Below are positions 1-6,283 of a DNA stretch of 6,803 nt, piece by piece; position 1 is the stretch's first letter; each line of letters starts with the position of its first letter. The notes beneath the pieces were generated by a model that had not been told where the DNA came from, did no database searches, and worked only from the letters and a program-made list of their open reading frames with translations. Source of the DNA: Lachnoclostridium sp. UBA6558 (GTDB lineage Bacteria; Bacillota; Clostridia; Lachnospirales; Lachnospiraceae); the NCBI GenBank assembly GCA_002434335.1, contig DJJW01000030.1, positions 4,538-11,340 on the forward strand, read 5' to 3'. A program made the position numbers and the translations under genes.

Positions 1-2069
1 GAGAAGCAGAAGAGTACACTGCAAGAGAGCTTGAAGCTCTGGCGGTTGCTGCGAGAATAAAGGAACTTGTTCACCCGGAGAAGGGACTCCTTGTCCAGGA
101 TAAAAAGACCGGAGGCTTAAGAAGAGCCGTTTATGGAGATATTGCCATATTGCTTCGTTCCATGACCGGGTGGGCAGATATCTTTTCAGATACCCTGAGT
201 GCAGAAGGCATAATAGCCCACACAGAGACCCAGACCGGCTACTTTAAGACACTGGAGATCTCCACAACACTTAATCTTCTTCGAACAATTGATAATCCAA
301 GGCAGGACATACCTTTTACAGCAGTACTGAAAAGTCCTGTGGCAGGTTTCACAGATGGGGAACTGGCGGACATACGTATGATAAAGAAAAGGGTGCCAAT
401 GTATGAGGCAGCCAAGGTTTACAGCAGTAGCAAAGAAGATGCACTTGCTGTTAAGCTGGAGGAATTTTTTGAGAGACTTTCGAGATATCGCAGTGCCGCA
501 GTGCATTTACCGATTCATGAGTTGATTCTTCATGTCCTTTCAGATACCGGTTATTACAACTATGCAGCTGCAATGCCGGCAGGGGATAAGCGAAAAGCGA
601 ACCTGAACATGCTGGTCCAGCAGGCAATACGGTTTGAAGGGACAAGCTTTAGCGGACTCTTTCATTTTATACGTTATATGGAGCGGCTGGACAGATACGA
701 TGTGGATTTTGGAGAAGCCAAGGTCACCGGGGAAGATGATAAAAGTGTCAGGATAATGAGTATCCATAAGAGTAAAGGCCTGGAGTTCCCTATTGTGTTC
801 GTTGCGGGTATGGGAAAGAATTTTAACACCCAGGATTCCAGAGCAAAGCTGTTATTGCATCAGGACTATGGTATCGGTATGGATTATGTAGATTTAGGCC
901 TTCGAATAAAGGAACCGACACTGATAAAGAAATTCATACAAAAGCAGCTGATTACAGAAAGTCTTGGGGAAGAACTTCGAGTTCTGTATGTAGCCCTTAC
1001 CCGTGCCAAGGAGAAACTGATACTGACCGCCGGTGTAAAGGATATGAAAAAGCTGCTGGAAAAGTATGCTTTGAAAGCAATTACACCGAGGAATACCTTA
1101 AGTTATCTGGAGCTGTCGGCAGCTGCCTCTTATCTTGATTGGATCATGCTGTCCATGATTCAGCAGAAAGGCTTTGAGGAATTACTGTTATCATATGGCT
1201 TACCAGCTTCCTGTGTCAGTGATGATAAGCTTTCGGTGAGAGAATACACTTATGAAATGCTCCTTGAAAGAGAGAAGGAACAGCAGGTCGTTAAAGAAAT
1301 AAAAGAAGATATACTGCTTGATAGAAGTGAAGATGCAGTTTATGACGAGAAATATAAAAGGGATATTAGAGCATATTTTGAATATAAATACCCTTATCAG
1401 GCAGAAGCGGGTATACACACAAAAGTAACAGTTTCAGAACTTAAGAAAATGGGGCAGCAGGAAGAGGAGGAATTATCGGAGGCTCTGCCTGTACTCAAAT
1501 CACAGCAGGAGGATTATCCTGTTCCTGCTTTTTTAAAGGAAATAAAAGAAGAAAAAGGAGCAGATCTTGGTACGTTAATCCATAAGGTGCTGGAACTAAC
1601 TCCTTTTGAAAGGATATATGATGAGAAAGATCTTGCTGAGCACTTAGAACGGCTTGTGAAAGAGAAGCGGTTGTTACCCGAGGAACTGAAGATACTTGAT
1701 ATCGGAAGAATCAGTAAGCTATATCAAAGTGAGCTTGGACAAAGACTACGTTTGGCGGAGACAGAAGGCAGATTGTTTAAGGAACGGCAGTTTATCATGG
1801 GAGTGAAGGCAAAAGACATCAATGGAGAACTGCAAAGTGAAGAATTGGTTTTAGTACAGGGAGTAATCGATGCTTATTTTATAGAAGGAAATGAGCTTGT
1901 TTTGGTAGATTATAAGAGTGATGCCTATGTAACGGAGGAGAAGCTTAAGAGTCGGTATCATATTCAGCTAAGACATTACCAAAAAGCACTGGAACAGCTT
2001 ACGGGGATGAAAGTCAAGGAAAGTATTATCTATTCAGTATGGTTAAGCCGCCAGATTATCATAGAATAA
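1..2069 (+). CDS. addA: AddA, helicase/nuclease subunit of AddAB (5' partial)
   Basis: C-terminal part of the ATP-dependent 3'-5' helicase and nuclease that, with AddB, resects double-strand breaks and loads RecA in Firmicutes (family knowledge). The frame is open from base 3 with no start in the window, giving 688 residues; whole AddA proteins are usually about 1200, so roughly the N-terminal 500 (Walker A side) are missing. Numbering from base 3, the UvrD-type helicase motif V region VRIMSIHKSKGLEF is at 249-262 and motif VI (R326, VLYVALTRAKEKL) follows. The RecB-type nuclease domain has LGTLIHKVLE (H527), GVIDAYF (D623), VDYKSD (D636, K638) and Q655 in QLRHY, so the expected catalytic H, D, D, K and Q are all present. 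It ends at TAA 2067-2069. addB is normally immediately upstream, outside the window. Identification is firm because helicase and AddA-type nuclease motifs occur in one chain in the right order; a PcrA/UvrD helicase would lack the nuclease domain. Confidence 0.95.
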   Translation, partial: EAEEYTARELEALAVAARIKELVHPEKGLLVQDKKTGGLRRAVYGDIAILLRSMTGWADIFSDTLSAEGIIAHTETQTGYFKTLEISTTLNLLRTIDNPRQDIPFTAVLKSPVAGFTDGELADIRMIKKRVPMYEAAKVYSSSKEDALAVKLEEFFERLSRYRSAAVHLPIHELILHVLSDTGYYNYAAAMPAGDKRKANLNMLVQQAIRFEGTSFSGLFHFIRYMERLDRYDVDFGEAKVTGEDDKSVRIMSIHKSKGLEFPIVFVAGMGKNFNTQDSRAKLLLHQDYGIGMDYVDLGLRIKEPTLIKKFIQKQLITESLGEELRVLYVALTRAKEKLILTAGVKDMKKLLEKYALKAITPRNTLSYLELSAAASYLDWIMLSMIQQKGFEELLLSYGLPASCVSDDKLSVREYTYEMLLEREKEQQVVKEIKEDILLDRSEDAVYDEKYKRDIRAYFEYKYPYQAEAGIHTKVTVSELKKMGQQEEEELSEALPVLKSQQEDYPVPAFLKEIKEEKGADLGTLIHKVLELTPFERIYDEKDLAEHLERLVKEKRLLPEELKILDIGRISKLYQSELGQRLRLAETEGRLFKERQFIMGVKAKDINGELQSEELVLVQGVIDAYFIEGNELVLVDYKSDAYVTEEKLKSRYHIQLRHYQKALEQLTGMKVKESIIYSVWLSRQIIIE

Positions 2070-2250
2070 ATATGCACAACCATACAATATAGGCCATAAA
2101 AAGTCATATTTTTTTGTATGGAGCTATATTTATTTTCTGCCAATGCATAATAGAGCCAAGAGTATGATAATTTCATAAGTATATTCCAGGTTATCAAAAT
2201 CGGCTTGAGTACTTGAAAAAACTGACTATAACAGAATAAGCCCGGTATAA

Positions 2251-2293
2251 ATCAGGTATCGGAAATTCGTATAAGTCCGATACCTGATGTTAT
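2251..2293. repeat. Long perfect stem-loop, function unknown
   Basis: ATCAGGTATCGGA (2251-2263) is the exact reverse complement of TCCGATACCTGAT (2276-2288): a 13-bp perfect stem with a 12-nt loop. Allowing one bulged base (G2289), ATAA 2247-2250 pairs with TTAT 2290-2293, giving 17 pairs. No run of T follows on either strand, so it is not a textbook Rho-independent terminator. It could still block RNA 3' decay or end addA transcription, or be a dispersed REP-like repeat or the binding site of a dimeric protein. Confidence 0.6.
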
Positions 2294-2470
2294 GTGCTTA
2301 TCTATAAAAAAAATCTGGAGTATAAAGTTGAGACATAGCAGTTTTAATGTAAAAACAGGAAGAAAGTCCTATGAGAATTCTGTTAAATTTTTGTAAATAT
2401 ATGAAAAATGCACTAAGTTGCAAGTAGGTTTTACGTTAAACTAAATAAATAAAAATTCATTTAAGATAAT

Positions 2471-2502
2471 TTGTTTTATTTTGTTGTATTTTGTGTTATG
2501 AT
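2471..2502 (+). promoter_or_regulatory. Candidate sigma-A promoter with extended -10
   Basis: TGTTATGAT (2494-2502) matches an extended -10 element (TG-n-TATAAT with one mismatch). The DNA upstream is T-rich (TTGTTTTATT at 2471-2480) but has no good -35 at 17 bp, which fits extended -10 promoters. Transcription would start near 2509, leaving a leader of about 118 nt that contains the palindrome at 2539-2554. An overlapping alternative is TTGTTG 2481-2486, 16 bp, TATGCT 2503-2508. This is pattern matching only, in AT-rich DNA. Confidence 0.35.
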
Positions 2503-2538
2503 TATGCTAAATAGATAAAAAAAGTTATGCTTTAATAG

Positions 2539-2554
2539 TATTTCATATGAAATA
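2539..2554. promoter_or_regulatory. 16-bp perfect palindrome, candidate operator
   Basis: TATTTCATATGAAATA reads identically on both strands and lies 72 bp before the chemoreceptor start codon, between two candidate promoters. A perfect even palindrome of this size suits a dimeric helix-turn-helix repressor. As RNA it would make only a 6-bp stem with an ATAT loop, so DNA binding is the likelier role. No regulator is identifiable in the window. Confidence 0.4.
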
Positions 2555-2560
2555 TGTAGA

Positions 2561-2587
2561 TAAACAGCATGTTTCACCTACCAAAAT
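2561..2587 (+). promoter_or_regulatory. Candidate sigma-D (sigma-28) motility promoter
   Basis: TAAA (2561-2564), 16 bp, CCAAAAT (2581-2587) fits the flagellar sigma-factor pattern TAAA-N14-16-CCGATAT with 5 of 7 bases in the -10. It sits 39 bp before the ATG of a chemotaxis gene, the class of gene usually transcribed by this sigma factor. The -10 lacks the G of CCGAT, and TAAA is common in AT-rich DNA, so this is tentative. Confidence 0.3.
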
Positions 2588-2626
2588 ACCGGCATTAACT
2601 TAGAATAATGCTATCAGGAGGACGAG

Positions 2627-4909
2627 ATGAAGAGTACAGACAGATTAGTGAAGGGGAAAAAAGAAAAGAAAGATTTTAAGAGATTCTTAAAGTCAGAAAA
2701 AAAGAAGCAGTTAGCTGAATCTGGGAAAGAGGAGGAGCTCCAAGGAGAGGTAGGTAGTACAAAAGCAGAGAAGGGAAAACGTACGAATAAGATCAATGAT
2801 AAAAAGCATGCAAAGTTAGCAAAGAAAGTCAAGGATAAGGATTTTAAAGCAGCTATGGATGCACTTGTCGGTAAAAGAGGGGTTAAGGACAAGCTAAAAG
2901 AAACCAGAACGAAAATTATATTAACTGTGTTGGTACCGGTAATTTTTATGGCCGTTTATGGCTATGTATCCTACATGAAGTAATCGGAAGCCATTACTGA
3001 AAGTTATGAATCCAATATTAAACAGACTATTGAAGCAGTAAGCGATTATCTGAATCTGGGTGTTGGTGCCGTACAGGATAAGGCAGTGGAACTTATTTTA
3101 AGTAAGTCCGTAACCAACTATTACATAAGGCTTAATAAAGAAGACACAATCGATGACTATAAGGACCTTAAGACATTACAGTCAGAAGTTATGGTCGTTA
3201 ACCAGACAAACGTCTTTATAGGCAACTCCTTTATGTTTGCGGATGTTGGTAAAGCTATTATTACGAAAGGTTCTGCACCAAAAGATTTATATGAGGTATA
3301 TGCAGAATCCGATGAAGGGAAAGCCATCCTTGGAAGTAAGAAAACCAATCAGTTTATCGGTAAGCATCTCTTCCTGGATGAGACGCTAGGATTGGATTCC
3401 AGTAAATATTCCATGGCAGTGGTTGCTAAAATGCCTTCTGTGGATGGATTTGTAATCCTTGATATTTCAAAGGATGAAGTGGTTAAAACACTTCAGAATG
3501 TCAGTGATGTGGATGGCAGTGTTATAGGTTTTATTACAGGGGATGGAAACGAAACCAATACTACAGAAACCGGTGAAGCAGTATTTCTTGATTCTGATTT
3601 CTATAAAAAAGAAGTTGAAGCAGGAAGCAAGTCCGATTTGGGTTATACAACCTACAAGGGAGAAGAATATTTATATACCTATAATGATGTTGGTGAAACA
3701 GGTGGAACAGTATGGGCACTTATACCCAAACATGAAATTGTTAAAAAGGCAGAATCACTGAAAAATCTTAATATTATATTTATTTTTGTATCCAGTATCG
3801 TAGCAATTGTAATTGGTTATTTCATTGCTATGGGTATCGGAAATACTATCCGAAAACTTATGTTGAACATAGCCAAAGCTGCAAGAGGTGATTTGACGGT
3901 TCAATTTGATACCACGAAGAAAGATGAATTTGGTATACTTTCAAAGAGTCTGGCAGATATGACAGCCAGTATGAAGCAGCTCATAGGTGAAGCCTACCAG
4001 GTGGGAGGCAAGGTAACGCAATCAGCGGAGGTATTATCCCAGACCTCCGATCAGATTCTTACCGCCACCAAAGGAATCTCACTTACCATTGATGAAATCG
4101 AAGGTGGTGTGGTTCAGCAGGCAGATGATACAGAGAAATGCCTTGGACAGATGGCAAAGTTATCTGACCAGATCAGCCAGGTATACAGTAACACTTATGA
4201 AATTGAGAAAACCGCAACGGATACCAAAGGAGTTATCGGTGATGGTATCATAATTATTGATGAACTTGGTGAGAAAGCCAAAGCGACTACAGAAGTTACA
4301 CAGACAGTTATTAAGAGTATTGAGGAGTTGGAATATAAGTCCAGAAGTATCAGCAGCTTTGTAGGAATTATCAATGAAATAGCTGCTCAGACCAACCTCC
4401 TTTCCTTAAATGCTTCCATTGAAGCAGCCAGAGCCGGAGATGCAGGCAAGGGATTTGCAGTGGTGGCTGATGAAATCAGAAAACTGGCTGACCAGTCTGT
4501 AGATGCAGTGAAACAGATACAGGATATTGTAAACGATATTCAGAATAGAACCCAGGGAACCGTATCTTCTGCCAAGAAAGCCGGAGAGATTGTAGGCTCC
4601 CAGACAGAAGCTTTAAATAAGACAGTAGCTACTTTTGAAAAGATCAACAATTATGTTGGAAGTCTTGTAAGTAATATGGATAACATTTCTATCGGCGTTA
4701 AGAGTATTGAATCTGCGAAAGAGGATACACTGGATGCAGTAAGAAGCATTTCGGCCGTATCCCAGGAAACAGCAGCAGCGTCCGAAGAGGTGAGTGCTAC
4801 TGCCAATGCACAGATTCGCACCGTAGAGAATTTAAGCCAGTCTGCTGCAGAATTAGCGGAAGATGCCAAGAGTTTAGAGAGAGCGATACAGCTGTTTAAA
4901 ATACAGTAA
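2627..4909 (+). pseudogene. Methyl-accepting chemotaxis protein, interrupted by an in-frame TAA
   Basis: Transmembrane chemoreceptor that would pass an extracellular signal to CheA/CheW. The start at ATG 2627 is fixed by AGGAGG (2616-2621) 5 nt upstream. Counting the stop as codon 119, the order is: lysine-rich cytoplasmic segment 1-96; TM1 about 97-115; extracellular sensor about 116-379, whose end (YNDVGETGGTVWALIP) looks like a dCache C-terminus; TM2 383-405; HAMP about 406-458; then the coiled-coil signalling domain with hairpin tip EIAAQTNLLSLNASIEAARAG beginning at residue 584. It ends LERAIQLFKIQ, with no CheR-binding pentapeptide. The TAA at 2981-2983 divides it into 118 codons and an in-frame remainder open from codon 120 to the end (first GTG at 3086, ATG at 3191, neither with a convincing ribosome site). 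The rest of the frame is undamaged, so the lesion is very recent, an assembly error, or read through. The family call is certain; the pseudogene status is less so. Confidence 0.85.
2981..2983 (+). other. Premature in-frame TAA within the chemoreceptor
   Basis: The codons read ATG AAG TAA TCG GAA GCC, and both sides belong to one continuous MCP reading frame with no indel. The stop falls at the outer end of TM1. If it terminates, the cell makes a 118-residue basic peptide with one membrane helix and no sensor. A fragment restarted at GTG 3086 would lack TM1 and the start of the sensor, so would probably not fold across the membrane correctly. One base change would restore lysine, glutamine, glutamate, serine, leucine or tyrosine. 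TAA is not a selenocysteine (TGA) or pyrrolysine (TAG) codon. Confidence 0.9.
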
Positions 4910-4965
4910 TTTGGGATATTCCGGTATGAAACTTGTATATGAGGTTACACTTTAATATGTAAATA

Positions 4966-5039
4966 AACAGGGGCTGTTTATAAGAAATGACATTTATGAA
5001 TGAAATTCTAAAATGTTAATTCTTAAACAGTCCCTTGTT
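4966..5039. repeat. 74-nt imperfect hairpin, MITE-like or terminator
   Basis: The arms start AACAGGGGCTGTTTA (4966-4980) and end TAAACAGTCCCTTGTT (5024-5039); they pair with one bulged T (5031) and one G-T wobble. Pairing continues inward after a bulged TA (4981-4982): AGAA with TTCT, then TGACATTT with AAATGTTA across one A-A mismatch, to a 15-nt loop at 4996-5010. Almost the whole 156-bp gap is taken up by this one structure. It could end the MCP transcript, although no clean T-tract follows, or be a small palindromic remnant of a transposable element: the GGGGCTGTTT-like ends resemble insertion-sequence termini known from Firmicutes (from memory, not verified). A TAA flanks ACAGGGG...CCCTTGT on both sides, too short to prove a target duplication. 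Confidence 0.6.
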
Positions 5040-5046
5040 AAAATCA

Positions 5047-5056
5047 AGAAAGGGTG
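5047..5056 (+). promoter_or_regulatory. Ribosome binding site deciding the SASP start
   Basis: AGAAAGGG (5047-5054) lies 11 nt before ATG 5066 and matches the anti-Shine-Dalgarno end reasonably. The in-frame GTG at 5054 overlaps this site and so cannot use it, which favours ATG 5066 as the true start. Confidence 0.6.
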
Positions 5057-5065
5057 TATAATTAT

Positions 5066-5284
5066 ATGAGTAAAGCACAGGAAAAAAAGGAAATAAAACC
5101 CATTGAAGAGTTGACTCCGGATGAGAGATTAAAATATGAAATAGCCAGCGAATTAGGACTGATGGATAAAGTAAAGGCAAGTGGCTGGAAGTCACTGTCT
5201 GCCAAAGAAAGCGGTCGAATTGGCGGCATCATGACAAAAAGGAAAAAACAGATGAAGATGGAGGGCGGTAAGAAAGAACCATGA
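5066..5284 (+). CDS. Small acid-soluble spore protein, alpha/beta-type (SspF-like)
   Basis: DNA-binding protein of the spore core. The family coats spore DNA, protects it from UV and heat, and is degraded by the germination protease GPR to supply amino acids (family knowledge). At 72 residues it has the expected size. The GPR site is LKYEIASEL (22-30), with cleavage expected between E25 and I26. The second conserved block is LSAKESGRIGGIMTKRKK (44-61), matching the SASP pattern G-x-x-G-G-x-x-TKR. The spacing KYE-A--LG--D-VK--GW resembles B. subtilis SspF more than the major SspA/SspB proteins, so a minor or regulatory role is possible. The tail is lysine-rich. Its TGA overlaps the next gene's ATG (ATGA, 5281-5284). 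Such genes are usually read by forespore sigma-G; I could not identify a convincing sigma-G promoter, and the hairpin at 4966-5039 takes up most of the place for one. Confidence 0.9.
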   Translation: MSKAQEKKEIKPIEELTPDERLKYEIASELGLMDKVKASGWKSLSAKESGRIGGIMTKRKKQMKMEGGKKEP

Positions 5285-6180
5285 AAAAGAAGTTATTATT
5301 AATCTATAATCCTCTGGCGGGAAAGAGCAAGATAAAGAACTGGCTTTCAAGTATTGTAGAATACTTTGGAAGAGGTAACTATGAAATTGTTATTTATGCC
5401 ACCAAGGGTAAGAAAGATGCTAAGAAAATCGTAACAGACTGCCTGAAAAGAGATAAATTTGAATTGGTAGTCTGTTCGGGAGGTGACGGGACCCTTAACG
5501 AAATAATCAGCGGCGTTATGGAATTTGACAATAAGCCTGTAATTGGTTATCTGCCATCGGGCACTACCAATGATTTTGCTTACAATCTGAAGCTTCCAAA
5601 GAGTCTTCCAAAGGCTGCTGAGGTAGTTCTTAAGGGTGAAGTATTTCCCTGTGATATCGGAATCTTTAATGGGGAGTATTTTACATATACGGCTGCTTTC
5701 GGCTTATTTACAGATGCATCATATGAGACTCCCCAAGCTAATAAAAACACCCTCGGCAGAATGGCTTATATTCTGGAGGGTATTAAAAGACTGCCTAACT
5801 GGAAAGCATATCAAATGGAGATCCAGTGTGGCGAACGTATCATTAAGGATAATTTTATCTACGGTATGGTAGCAAATTCTGTTTCCGTAGGAGGCTTCAA
5901 AGGCCTTGCCGGCAAAGATGTGCAACTGGATGATGGACTCTTTGAAGGTATTTTTATTAAGATGCCTCAAACTGTTCTGGAGTTCCAGGGGGTAATCAAT
6001 GATCTCTTAAAGGGCAACTTAAACAGTGATCATATTTATTCCTTCCCGGTTAAAGAAATCACCTTAATATGTGAGGAGAAAGTGCCCTGGTCTATTGATG
6101 GTGAATTCGGCGGGGAGCATGAAAAAGTAGAAATTAGCAATCTGAACAGGGCTGTATCTATTATCCGCGGAGTTGATTAA
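5281..6180 (+). CDS. Diacylglycerol kinase-like lipid kinase (YegS/BmrU/DgkB family)
   Basis: Predicted cytosolic, membrane-associated enzyme that phosphorylates a lipid alcohol, probably diacylglycerol to phosphatidic acid, returning it to phospholipid synthesis. The 299 residues match the usual family length. Visible motifs are NPLAGK at 10-15; the nucleotide-binding GGDGTLNE at 67-74; PSGTTNDFA at 92-100; GGFKGLAGKDVQLDDGLFEG at 204-223; and SIDGE at 271-275, whose glutamate (E275) corresponds to the proposed catalytic base in DgkB-type enzymes. All hallmark residues are present, so it should be active. The ATG overlaps the upstream SASP stop by 4 nt. Its own Shine-Dalgarno GGAGGG (5260-5265) is 15 nt away, longer than ideal, so translation probably depends on coupling to the SASP gene. 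The exact lipid substrate cannot be read from sequence: YegS and other relatives use different lipids, and some members in this superfamily act on sphingosine or ceramide. Confidence 0.93.
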   Translation: MKKKLLLIYNPLAGKSKIKNWLSSIVEYFGRGNYEIVIYATKGKKDAKKIVTDCLKRDKFELVVCSGGDGTLNEIISGVMEFDNKPVIGYLPSGTTNDFAYNLKLPKSLPKAAEVVLKGEVFPCDIGIFNGEYFTYTAAFGLFTDASYETPQANKNTLGRMAYILEGIKRLPNWKAYQMEIQCGERIIKDNFIYGMVANSVSVGGFKGLAGKDVQLDDGLFEGIFIKMPQTVLEFQGVINDLLKGNLNSDHIYSFPVKEITLICEEKVPWSIDGEFGGEHEKVEISNLNRAVSIIRGVD

Positions 6181-6181
6181 A

Positions 6182-6283
6182 ATGGTAAAAGTTAATTATC
6201 GTCAGCTAGTAAGTGTATTACAAGCAGTTACTAAATATTTTAAAGGATTGCTTACTCGAAAATTTCTTTTCCGCTTAAGTTAA
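6182..6283 (+). CDS. Candidate 33-residue basic microprotein after the lipid kinase
   Basis: The ATG lies one base after the kinase stop and 9 nt after GGAG (6169-6172), followed by 33 codons to TAA 6281-6283. The product alternates hydrophobic and basic residues (MVKVNYRQLVSVLQAV at the start, KFLFRLS at the end), like an amphipathic helix. It overlaps the last 32 bp of the convergent ROK gene. I recognise no family, and short open frames of this size are common by chance; reported because the start is well placed for coupled translation. Confidence 0.2.
   Translation: MVKVNYRQLVSVLQAVTKYFKGLLTRKFLFRLS
6207..6233. terminator. Weak stem-loop between convergent genes
   Basis: TAGTAA (6207-6212) pairs with TTACTA (6228-6233); after a G-G mismatch, TG pairs with CA inside, leaving a 9-nt loop. 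On the plus strand it is followed by AATATTTT, a weak T-rich tail. Its position 26 bp after the kinase stop, before a convergent gene, fits a terminator, but the stem is AT-rich and would be only marginally stable. Confidence 0.35.

Larger units (their letters stand above)
2070..2626. other. 557-bp intergenic region between addA and the chemoreceptor gene
   Basis: AT-rich non-coding stretch with no ORF of plausible length on either strand. It holds a weak inverted repeat just after addA (CATACAA 2081-2087 with TTGTATG 2114-2120, 26-nt loop, no T-tract after it, so a poor terminator), a long perfect stem-loop (2251-2288), an 18-codon ORF with its own Shine-Dalgarno (2371-2427), T/G-rich near-repeats around 2470-2500, candidate promoters and a 16-bp palindrome. 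I looked for a c-di-GMP riboswitch, which often precedes clostridial MCP genes, and did not recognise one. Confidence 0.7.

Noticed and set aside
186..767. Minus-strand ORFs inside addA
   Set aside because: They lie opposite a strongly conserved helicase coding region, have no ribosome sites and resemble no known family.
2471..2500. T/G-rich near-tandem repeats (ATTTTGTTGT / ATTTTGTGTT)
   Set aside because: Two imperfect 10-bp units in AT-rich DNA; not enough to call a repeat array.
2300..2626. c-di-GMP riboswitch upstream of the MCP gene
   Set aside because: Common before clostridial chemotaxis genes, but I could not find the conserved GEMM core bases or paired arms in this stretch.
2614..2892. 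Minus-strand 92-codon ORF opposite the start of the MCP gene
   Set aside because: It is the complement of the lysine-rich segment (AAG/AAA read as CTT/TTT), giving an artificial Ser/Phe/Leu-rich protein; the plus strand has a strong ribosome site and a clear continuation.
2981..2983. Selenocysteine or pyrrolysine recoding of the MCP stop
   Set aside because: The codon is TAA, not TGA or TAG, and no insertion-element hairpin is evident directly downstream.
5054..5065. GTG 5054 as the SASP start (76 residues)
   Set aside because: It overlaps the only plausible ribosome binding site; ATG 5066 is correctly spaced from it and gives the typical SASP N-terminus.
5636..5970. Plus and minus ORFs of about 80 codons inside the lipid kinase
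   Set aside because: Both are fully nested in a well-supported gene with intact motifs; they are frame shadows.
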